Assembly (NCBI GenBank): GCA_947653315.1
Contig: CANTGP010000081.1
Location: 1 to 10,437, forward strand
DNA: 10,437 bases
Direction: 5' to 3'
Origin: an uncultured Lachnospiraceae bacterium
GTDB taxonomy: Bacteria; Bacillota; Clostridia; Lachnospirales; Lachnospiraceae
In this document: positions 1 through 5,512 of the stretch, piece after piece
Layout of the letters: each line of letters starts with the position of its first letter
Position numbering within the stretch: the first letter of the stretch is position 1
Notes under the pieces: generated by a model
The model's database searches: none
Seen by the model: the letters and a program-made list of their open reading frames with translations, nothing else
Told to the model about the DNA's origin: nothing
Made by a program: the position numbers and the translations under genes

Positions 1-12
1 TATACCTATCCG

Positions 13-37
13 AAAAACCTTGATTTACAAGGCTTTT
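13..37 (-). terminator. Terminator-like hairpin downstream of the rsgA operon
   Basis: Read on the minus strand, AAAAGCCTTG (28-37) can pair with CAAGGTTTTT (13-22) around the five-base loop TAAAT. This gives a ten-pair stem with one G-U pair, and the 3' arm runs into a T tract. The shape fits a Rho-independent terminator for the leftward operon, though the stem has only five strong central pairs (CCTTG/CAAGG). It is nearly symmetrical, so it could also act on the other strand, or be part of a recombination site given the direct repeats at 57-77. Function is inferred from shape only. Confidence 0.45.
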
Positions 38-56
38 CGCCTTTCTATAAATTTTT

Positions 57-77
57 ACTACACAAATCACTACACAA
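57..77. repeat. Two direct copies of ACTACACAA, 12-bp period
   Basis: The nine-base word ACTACACAA occurs at 57-65 and again at 69-77, in the AT-rich end of the window and about 20 bp from the hairpin at 13-37. Short direct repeats next to an inverted repeat resemble integrase arm-type or core binding sites in integrative elements, but no integrase gene is in view. Chance duplication in AT-rich DNA cannot be excluded. Confidence 0.4.
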
Positions 78-80
78 TTT

Positions 81-167
81 TTAAGGCACTTTTTTCGACT
101 GCCATAGATTCACCGTTACGTCTAATAATCTTAGAAATTCTTCAATTGTTCCTATTTCTTTTTCCAT
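81..167 (-). CDS. Possible 28-residue ORF or gene remnant in AT-rich tail
   Basis: An ATG at 167 opens a 28-codon frame ending in TAA at 81-83. The peptide starts MEKEIGTIEEFLRLLDV and ends QSKKVP. A GGGAG sequence lies 10 bases before the ATG, acceptable but slightly long spacing. The same frame is open further upstream to 209, reading DWNECPVLFGRQIV before the Met, so this may be the tail of a longer broken gene rather than a small gene. Codons are A/T-ending and unlike those of rsgA. I do not recognise the family. The acidic, Leu-rich composition looks protein-like, but the length is too short for a firm call. Confidence 0.25.
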   Translation of the reverse strand: MEKEIGTIEEFLRLLDVTVNLWQSKKVP

Positions 168-242
168 AACAATTTGTCTCCCAAATAAAACCGGACATTC
201 ATTCCAATCCTACATAAAATACTTACATTTCTCTAAACAAAA

Positions 243-347
243 CTATTGTTCTTTTTCAAAAAGAGGAATTAATTTGTCTGAATTCTTTTCTTCCATAAAC
301 TCTTTTAATGCTTCCAAATACTCATTTCTATTTGCATCTTCTTGCAT
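243..347 (-). CDS. Possible 34-residue ORF just after rsgA
   Basis: The ATG at 347 follows the rsgA stop by 7 bp and opens a 34-codon frame ending in TAG at 243-245. The peptide begins MQEDANRNEYLEALKEF and ends LIPLFEKEQ; it is charged and looks like one or two amphipathic helices. There is no good Shine-Dalgarno sequence, although reinitiation after rsgA is possible. The frame is open upstream of the ATG through the rsgA 3' end, so this may be the C-terminal remnant of another gene joined here. The pattern of a Tyr-Leu-x-Ala-Leu helix followed by a short hydrophobic segment faintly recalls the C-termini of Fic-domain proteins, but that is a weak resemblance. Base composition is clearly more AT-rich than rsgA. 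Confidence 0.3.
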   Translation of the reverse strand: MQEDANRNEYLEALKEFMEEKNSDKLIPLFEKEQ

Positions 348-351
348 CTTC
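332..351. repeat. Tandem 10-bp duplication at the rsgA 3' boundary
   Basis: On the minus strand the ten bases GAAGATGCAA occur twice without a gap, at 342-351 and 332-341, starting three bases after the rsgA stop codon. The duplication sits where base composition shifts from about half G+C to AT-rich, and it contains the start of the small ORF at 243-347. It may be a slippage product or a scar of a join. Its role is unknown. Confidence 0.6.
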
Positions 352-354
352 AAT

Positions 355-1257
355 TCAGTACTTCCGCCTATCCCGCAATTCCTGGTACAGTGCCCGGTAA
401 TTCCCGTACCGCACCTGACTGACCTTCCCTTCCCGCAGCGCTTCCTTCACGCCGCAATCCGGTTCGTTCAAATGCACGCAGCCGCGGAAGCGGCAGTTTT
501 TTTTATAAGCGGCAAATTCCGGGTAAAAATCCTGCAATTCCTCTTTTTCAATCGAAAAAAGCCCCAGGGACGTAAATCCGGGCGTATCCATGATGTAAGT
601 ATTTTCCTGCAGCGCAATCAGCTCCGAATGCCTGGTGGTATGTCTGCCCCTTTGGATTTTACGGCTGATATCGCCCGTCTGCATACCCGCCGACGGGTTC
701 AGGCAGTTAATCAGCGAAGACTTCCCCACCCCGCTGGGACCCGCCACCGCCGTGGTCTTACCGGCAAGCAAATCAGAGAGTTCTTCCATGCCCTCCCGCT
801 CCCCTGCGCTGGTAAACAACAGACGGCAGCCGCTTCCTTCATAAGCAGACTGCAGGCGCTCCTTATCCTCCGGCGAAGCAAGGTCCTGTTTGTTGAAACA
901 AATCACACACGTAAGCCCCTGCTGCCCCATCATGATAAGAAACCGGTCCAACAGGTTGAAATTCGGTTCCGGTTTCACGATGGCGAATACGATAAGCGCC
1001 TGATCGATATTGGCGACCGCCGGACGCACCAGTTCGCTGCGGCGCGGGAGCATCTCCACGATATTCCCCGTTCCCGCATCCCCGTCCAATATCTCCAAAC
1101 GCACATCGTCCCCCACGAGCGGCTTCCTGTTTTCCTTCCGGAAAATCCCTTTCGCCTTACATTCATATACATTCCCGCATGTTTCCGGGCCTTCTTCCGT
1201 ATGCACATAATAAAAACCGGCAATACCTTTTACAATCTTTCCCTGCAGATATCCCAT
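355..1257 (-). CDS. rsgA: Ribosome small subunit-dependent GTPase RsgA
   Basis: RsgA is a circularly permuted GTPase that binds late 30S precursors, checks the decoding centre and leaves on GTP hydrolysis. The 300-residue length is normal and both ends look complete. An N-terminal OB-fold region covers about residues 1-70. The G motifs appear in permuted order: G4 NKQD at 122-125, G5 TSA at 149-151, the P-loop GPSGVGKSS at 173-181, G2 around GRHTTRH at 204-210, and G3 DTPG at 224-227. The C-terminal zinc site has C255, C260, H262 and C268. The ATG at 1257 begins 11 bp after the prkC stop, with AGGG about nine bases upstream, so translation is probably coupled to prkC. In Bacillus, RsgA is phosphorylated by PrkC, which makes this adjacency meaningful. 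The expected rpe gene does not follow; AT-rich DNA begins immediately after the stop. Confidence 0.97.
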   Translation of the reverse strand: MGYLQGKIVKGIAGFYYVHTEEGPETCGNVYECKAKGIFRKENRKPLVGDDVRLEILDGDAGTGNIVEMLPRRSELVRPAVANIDQALIVFAIVKPEPNFNLLDRFLIMMGQQGLTCVICFNKQDLASPEDKERLQSAYEGSGCRLLFTSAGEREGMEELSDLLAGKTTAVAGPSGVGKSSLINCLNPSAGMQTGDISRKIQRGRHTTRHSELIALQENTYIMDTPGFTSLGLFSIEKEELQDFYPEFAAYKKNCRFRGCVHLNEPDCGVKEALREGKVSQVRYGNYRALYQELRDRRKY

Positions 1258-1268
1258 ACCTTCAATCC

Positions 1269-3485
1269 CTATGCTTCCGGCGTAAACTGCAATTCCCGCA
1301 CCACTGTTTTCTCCACTTCCGCACCTTCCGATGTAATGGTTTCCCCGGTATCGGGATTCGTGTCCACCACCGCATCCGTTTTCACCTTATACGTAAACGT
1401 AACGGTTCCCGATGCGGCCTGGATTCCCGTGTAATTTACCGAAATCGGGAAAGACGCCGTATTGGTATTTAATAACGACACACCGTCTGCCGTAACGATG
1501 CTTACCACCACGTTCAGTCCGTCCCGGTAATCGGGGTCTTCCTCTGCCGAAGGCGGCTCAATGCTGCCGCTGAAACTGTACGTCGTCTGTTTCGGCCCGA
1601 GACTGACGCGCAGGTCAATTGCCGTCCCCTTATCCACATAAGTGTTCACGGAATAACTTTGGTAACAGACAAGCCCCGCCAAAGCCGCATCGTCGTTGTT
1701 CACCTCCGTCACGCTGCCTACCGTCAGCCCCAGCTCCGTAAGCGTGGCCATGGCGTCCATCTCCGGCACCCCAATCACATCCGGTACCCTGACCTTACTG
1801 TCTTCCGGTCCCTGGCTGACCTGGATTGTTACCGTGGAACCGCTGGGAGCCTTGGAACCCGCCGACGGATTTTGGGAAATGATATTTCCCTTCGGCACAT
1901 CGTTGTCATAGCTTTCCGTCCGGTTCACCACAAACCCTTTCTGCTCCAAATTGGACACGCCTTCCGCCGTGGAAGCCCCTACCACGTCCGGCACTTCAAT
2001 CCCGCTGGCTCCTGCGCTGACCGTCAGCAGGATTTCCGTTTTACCGTCCACCATGGCGCCGATATCGATGTTGCAGCGTAACACCAATCCCGCCTCGTAT
2101 TTATCCGTTTCCTGGTACTCCACCTCCGGCGACAGCCCAAGTCCCAAAAGCTCCTGGCGGACTTCCTCCAACTGCCTGCCCACCACTTTGGGCATCTCCA
2201 CCTGTCCGGTTTCTTCCGCCGCCTGGGCTTCCTCCCCTCCGGTTTCCCCGTTTCCAAACGGAAGGATTCCCATGGTCTTCCCAACCAAAAACAGGACGAT
2301 ACAGCCGATTACCAACGCGGCGGCCACGGCAAGTACGGTGGTAATCCGCTCCAATTTCGGATCGTAATCCTCGTCTTCCCCGATTTCCCCTTCGTCCTCG
2401 TAGTCCTCCTCCGCTTCGTCTTCCCCGTACATTTCTTCCTCGTAGGCTTCTTCCCCGTAAGCCTCCTCGTCGTATTCCCCGACGTCGTCTTCTTCCTCCG
2501 GCTCCTGCCGTTTCGGCCTGCGGACGGCATCCTTTTTAAGCCGCAGCGCTTCGTCCATGGAATCCCTGCGGTCGGACTGTTTCTTAATCTGCACCATATC
2601 CTTGTCCGTAATCATCCGCGTGGAGGCTTCCTCATCCGGGTTGACCAGCTTCACGAATTCTTCGTCCGGGCTAATCAGGGATTGTTTTAAATCCGCCACC
2701 AGCTCCGCTACGGACTGGTACCTGCGGTCCGGGCTCTTTTGGCAGCATTTAAAGACAATCTGTTCCACGCTTACCGGAATTTCCTGGATATAATCCCTTG
2801 GGGACGGAATCGGCTCCTGGATATGCTTAATGGCGATTGCCACCGTGGTATCCCCGTTAAAAGGCACCCTTCCCGTCTGCATTTCAAACAGGGTGATACC
2901 GAGGGAATAGATATCGCTCTTCTCATCGCTGTAGCCGCCCCTCGCCTGCTCCGGCGAAGTATAATGTACGGAACCCATCACATTGGAAGTAATGGTGTTG
3001 CTGGTGGCAGCCTTGGCAATGCCAAAGTCCGTCACTTTCACTTTCCCTTCCTTGGAAATAATAATATTCTGCGGCTTAATATCCCTGTGGATGATATGAT
3101 TGTTATGGGCCGCTTCGATACCCATCGATACCTGGATGGCGATACTGATTGCCTCTTTTACCGAAAGCCTTGCCTTTTTCTCGATATATTTCTTTAACGT
3201 AATGCCTTCCACCAGCTCCATGACGATGTAATGGGCGTCGTTTTCCTCCTCCACGTCATAAACATTGACGATATTCGGATGCATCAGCCCTGCCGCCGCC
3301 TGTGCCTCCACACGGAATTTCGCCACAAAATTGGCGTTTTCGGCAAATTCCTGTTTCAGTACCTTGATTGCCACAAAACGGCTTAACTTGCTGTCCCTCG
3401 CCTTATATACATCCGACATGCCGCCGGTTCCTATTTTTTCCAGAATTTCATATCGGGCTCCAATTATCATTCCTATCTTTATCAT
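1269..3485 (-). CDS. prkC: PASTA-domain Ser/Thr protein kinase PrkC (PknB/Stk1 type)
   Basis: This is a membrane Ser/Thr kinase that senses muropeptides or lipid II outside the cell and phosphorylates targets in division, wall synthesis and translation. From the chosen ATG it has 738 residues. The kinase domain holds the glycine loop GTGGMSDVY at 19-27, catalytic K41, HRDIKPQN at 133-140, DFG at 153-155 and a Ser/Thr-rich activation loop around 161-180 ending in SPE. A very acidic Tyr-containing linker spans 328-375, a transmembrane helix about 381-402, and three PASTA repeats start near 431, 496 and 565. A further 100 or so residues (631-738) form a beta-rich domain I cannot name. The same frame is open to an ATG at 3533, but that one lacks a well-placed ribosome site. 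The ATG at 3485 has AAAGGAG 13 bases upstream and gives the usual MIKIGMIIG start; the ATG at 3470 is a weaker alternative. Confidence 0.95.
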   Translation of the reverse strand: MIKIGMIIGARYEILEKIGTGGMSDVYKARDSKLSRFVAIKVLKQEFAENANFVAKFRVEAQAAAGLMHPNIVNVYDVEEENDAHYIVMELVEGITLKKYIEKKARLSVKEAISIAIQVSMGIEAAHNNHIIHRDIKPQNIIISKEGKVKVTDFGIAKAATSNTITSNVMGSVHYTSPEQARGGYSDEKSDIYSLGITLFEMQTGRVPFNGDTTVAIAIKHIQEPIPSPRDYIQEIPVSVEQIVFKCCQKSPDRRYQSVAELVADLKQSLISPDEEFVKLVNPDEEASTRMITDKDMVQIKKQSDRRDSMDEALRLKKDAVRRPKRQEPEEEDDVGEYDEEAYGEEAYEEEMYGEDEAEEDYEDEGEIGEDEDYDPKLERITTVLAVAAALVIGCIVLFLVGKTMGILPFGNGETGGEEAQAAEETGQVEMPKVVGRQLEEVRQELLGLGLSPEVEYQETDKYEAGLVLRCNIDIGAMVDGKTEILLTVSAGASGIEVPDVVGASTAEGVSNLEQKGFVVNRTESYDNDVPKGNIISQNPSAGSKAPSGSTVTIQVSQGPEDSKVRVPDVIGVPEMDAMATLTELGLTVGSVTEVNNDDAALAGLVCYQSYSVNTYVDKGTAIDLRVSLGPKQTTYSFSGSIEPPSAEEDPDYRDGLNVVVSIVTADGVSLLNTNTASFPISVNYTGIQAASGTVTFTYKVKTDAVVDTNPDTGETITSEGAEVEKTVVRELQFTPEA

Positions 3486-3498
3486 TCCAATAACAATG

Positions 3499-3505
3499 CT
3501 CCTTT
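3499..3505 (-). promoter_or_regulatory. Shine-Dalgarno AAAGGAG that sets the prkC start
   Basis: AAAGGAG on the minus strand lies 13 bases before the ATG at 3485. The spacing is longer than usual, but it is the only strong Shine-Dalgarno in the region. It lies inside the reading frame if translation began at 3533, which argues against that upstream start. Confidence 0.6.
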
Positions 3506-3572
3506 CAAAGTCCGCCGGTTCCTGATTTGCCATCCCCCGGTAACCTGCCCCATCCTAAAACGTGCAGAACTT

Positions 3573-3592
3573 CCGCGGATTTATTCCCGCGG
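3573..3592 (-). other. GC-rich hairpin in the stp-prkC gap
   Basis: CCGCGG occurs at 3587-3592 and 3573-3578; being self-complementary, the copies can pair as a six-bp all-G/C stem around an eight-base AT-rich loop. No T tract follows on the minus strand, so it is not a standard intrinsic terminator. It overlaps the end of the small ORF at 3581-3649. It could stabilise or partly separate the stp and prkC messages, but this is inferred. Confidence 0.35.
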
Positions 3593-3649
3593 GCAACGAG
3601 CCAGGCAGCCGCACCCGTATGGATATTTGACGACTGCCGCGAGGGTCAT
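3581..3649 (-). CDS. Possible 22-residue Cys-containing small ORF between stp and prkC
   Basis: An ATG at 3649 is preceded by GGAG five bases upstream and opens a 22-codon frame ending in TAA at 3581-3583. The peptide reads MTLAAVVKYPYG followed by CGCLARCPRE, with three cysteines in a C-x-C-x4-C arrangement. It lies in the 183-bp space between stp and prkC, the largest internal gap of the operon, and ends in the loop of a GC-rich hairpin. It might be a leader peptide affecting prkC expression, a small protein, or chance. I recognise no family. The ribosome site is the main support. Confidence 0.22.
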   Translation of the reverse strand: MTLAAVVKYPYGCGCLARCPRE

Positions 3650-3668
3650 GTTGACTCCGCTCCACGGT

Positions 3669-4430
3669 TTACAGGGATTCCGCTGGTTGCTCAGATTCCA
3701 CAAATGGTTCCACAATAATGACTGCGATGTTATCTTTCCCCCCGTTTTGGTTAGCGGCTTCCACCAGTTCCTCCGCCCGCTCCTCCACGCTGACTTCCCT
3801 GGATAAGATCATATGGATTTCCTTATCCTCCAGCATATTCGTCAACCCGTCGGAACACATCAGCACGATATCCCCCGGCTCCAGCTCCACATGGAAAAAG
3901 TCCACATCCACCCTGTCCTTGGCGCCCACCGCCCTCGTGATAATGTTTTTATCCGGATGGCTTCTCGCCGAAGCCCTGTCAATACCGCCAAGCCGGACCA
4001 TTTCTTCCACAAGGGAATGGTCTCTCGTAATCTGCTCAATCTTCCTGTCGTTCACCACATACAGTCTGCTGTCGCCCACATTGGCGACTTCCAGGTATTT
4101 ATCCCCAAGGCATGTCGCCGCCACCACCGTAGTGCCCATGCCGCTTAAGGCTTCCTCCTCGCCTGCTTTCTTCCGTATATGGTCATTGGCAGTCTCGATT
4201 GCCATTCCCAATATTTTCACCGGACTTTTCTCAAAGGAACGTTCTATTTCTTCCTTCATCGTCTCGACCGCATACTTGGAGGCATAATCTCCCGCATTAT
4301 GCCCTCCCATGCCGTCCGCCACGATAAACACATTCGGCAGGTTCCCAAGCGGCTTCTCCGATGCAAACACATAATCCTGATTCAGTTTTCTCTTTCTCCC
4401 TATATCCGTTATGGAAAATGCCCTTAACAC
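3669..4430 (-). CDS. stp: PP2C-type protein phosphatase Stp/PrpC
   Basis: This cytoplasmic Mn/Mg-dependent Ser/Thr phosphatase removes phosphates placed by the neighbouring kinase PrkC. The 253 residues cover a complete bacterial PP2C domain. Visible motifs are RKLNQD at 14-19, the metal-binding DGMGG at 39-43, GMGTT at 97-101, NVGDSR at 117-122, DH at 137-138, the metal-binding SDGL at 193-196 and GKDN at 231-234. There is no membrane segment. The start is GTG at 4430, with GGAGG at 4438-4442 seven bases before it; no ATG fits as well. The gene follows rlmN by 37 bp and precedes prkC by 183 bp, the standard phosphatase-kinase pairing in Firmicutes, which keeps the two opposing activities on one message. 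Confidence 0.96.
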   Translation of the reverse strand: MLRAFSITDIGRKRKLNQDYVFASEKPLGNLPNVFIVADGMGGHNAGDYASKYAVETMKEEIERSFEKSPVKILGMAIETANDHIRKKAGEEEALSGMGTTVVAATCLGDKYLEVANVGDSRLYVVNDRKIEQITRDHSLVEEMVRLGGIDRASARSHPDKNIITRAVGAKDRVDVDFFHVELEPGDIVLMCSDGLTNMLEDKEIHMILSREVSVEERAEELVEAANQNGGKDNIAVIIVEPFVESEQPAESL

Positions 4431-4467
4431 GTCAAAACCTCCAAGTTCGCCAGCCTATGGGACAGGT

Positions 4468-5508
4468 CTAATCCTTAAGCGCCCTGCGCCTTAACTGCCC
4501 GCAGGCGCCGTCAATATCCCTGCCCATTTCCCTTCTTATAGTAACATTTATTCCATTTTTTTCAAGTTTATTTTTAAATGCAATCACACCCTCTTGGGCG
4601 GTAGGACGGAAATCCCGCTCTTTTACGGGGTTTACCGGAATCAGGTTCACATGGCAGTTTAAGGGCTTTACCAGCCGGACCAGTCCCGCCGCGTCCTCTT
4701 TTTTGTCGTTTACACCGCCTAACAGGCTGTATTCAAAAGTAATCCTGCGTCCCGTCTTTTCAAAATAGTATGCGCATGCTTCCATCAATTCATCCAAGCC
4801 GTAACGGTTGGCAATGGGCATAAGCTGCCGTCTTTTTTCATCCGTTACGGCATGGAGGGACAGGGCAAGCGTAATCTGCAGCCCCTCCCCCGCCAGTGCA
4901 CGCATCTGCGGAACCAGCCCGCAGGTGGAAAGGGTAATGTTGCGCTGACTGATATGAAGCCCGTTTTCGTCCGTCAGCATCCGGATAAACTTTACCACAT
5001 GGTCATAATTGTCCAACGGTTCCCCGGTTCCCATTACCACCACATTGGAAACCCGCTCCCCGGTCAGCCTGGTAATGGCATAAACCTGCTCGAGCATCTC
5101 CGAGGGAAGCAGTCCCCTCTCCAGCCCGTCCAGCGTCGAAGCGCAAAAAGCACAGCCCATACGGCAGCCCACCTGTGAAGATATGCAGACGCTATTCCCG
5201 TGCTTGTACCTCATCCATACGCTTTCCACCGTATTTCCGTCCGTCAGCCCGAACAGGAATTTCTTCGTCCCGTCCGTTTGGGATTCCTGCACCCGCAGCG
5301 GTTTTAATCCGGTATAGGTATATTCCCCCTGGCATTTCTCCCGCAGTTCTTTCGACAGGTTTGTCATCTGTCCGAAATTCTCCGCCAGTTTCACATGCAT
5401 CCACTCATACATTTGCTTCGCCCGGAAGGGTTTTTCCCCCAAAGCGGACATTTCGCTTTTTAATTCTTCCAATGTCATGGATTTGATATCCTTCTTTTTG
5501 TTTTTCAA
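4468..5508 (-). CDS. rlmN: Dual-specificity rRNA/tRNA methyltransferase RlmN
   Basis: RlmN is a radical-SAM enzyme that methylates C2 of adenosine 2503 in 23S rRNA and A37 in some tRNAs. From the TTG at 5508 it has 346 residues, normal for the family. The CxxxCxxC iron-sulfur motif is C115, C119 and C122; the two catalytic cysteines correspond to C108 (in CISSQVGC) and C336 (in GACGQL). GEKPFRAKQ near residues 24-32 is the typical N-terminal segment. The frame stays open into the end of rsmB, so longer versions are unlikely. The TTG lies four bases after the rsmB stop with AAGGA eight bases before it, and it retains the DIKSMTLEEL segment that aligns with the N-termini of known RlmN proteins. 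An ATG at 5478, with AAGG 11 bases upstream, is the alternative start. Confidence 0.95.
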   Translation of the reverse strand: MKNKKKDIKSMTLEELKSEMSALGEKPFRAKQMYEWMHVKLAENFGQMTNLSKELREKCQGEYTYTGLKPLRVQESQTDGTKKFLFGLTDGNTVESVWMRYKHGNSVCISSQVGCRMGCAFCASTLDGLERGLLPSEMLEQVYAITRLTGERVSNVVVMGTGEPLDNYDHVVKFIRMLTDENGLHISQRNITLSTCGLVPQMRALAGEGLQITLALSLHAVTDEKRRQLMPIANRYGLDELMEACAYYFEKTGRRITFEYSLLGGVNDKKEDAAGLVRLVKPLNCHVNLIPVNPVKERDFRPTAQEGVIAFKNKLEKNGINVTIRREMGRDIDGACGQLRRRALKD

Positions 5509-5512
5509 CTCC

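Larger units (their letters stand above)
1..354. other. AT-rich region downstream of rsgA
   Basis: This stretch has an estimated G+C near one third, against about half in the operon. It holds no full-length gene. What I can see is two short minus-strand frames (243-347 and 81-167), a tandem 10-bp repeat that starts in it, a 12-bp-period direct repeat and a terminator-like hairpin near the left edge. In Bacillus and many Clostridia rsgA is followed by rpe (ribulose-phosphate epimerase) and thiN, and neither begins here. The region may be inserted or degraded DNA, or simply an AT-rich intergenic stretch. Confidence 0.6.

Noticed and set aside
274..1434. A 386-codon plus-strand frame over rsgA and the prkC end
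   Set aside because: It is antisense to two genes with clear catalytic motifs. Its peptide is rich in His, Arg and Pro without any domain, as expected for a shadow of a GC-biased coding strand.
2361..2504. Low-complexity TTC/CTC-rich stretch on the plus strand as a non-coding repeat
   Set aside because: It is the coding sequence of the acidic PrkC linker, in frame and without stops, so it is reported as a protein feature rather than a separate element.
3486..3533. A 16-residue N-terminal extension of PrkC from the ATG at 3533
   Set aside because: The frame is open, but the residues do not resemble a kinase N-terminus, and the best Shine-Dalgarno lies inside the extension just before the ATG at 3485.
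3718..4287. A 189-codon plus-strand frame opposite stp
   Set aside because: Ser/Thr-rich shadow of the PP2C gene. It has no ribosome site or domain.
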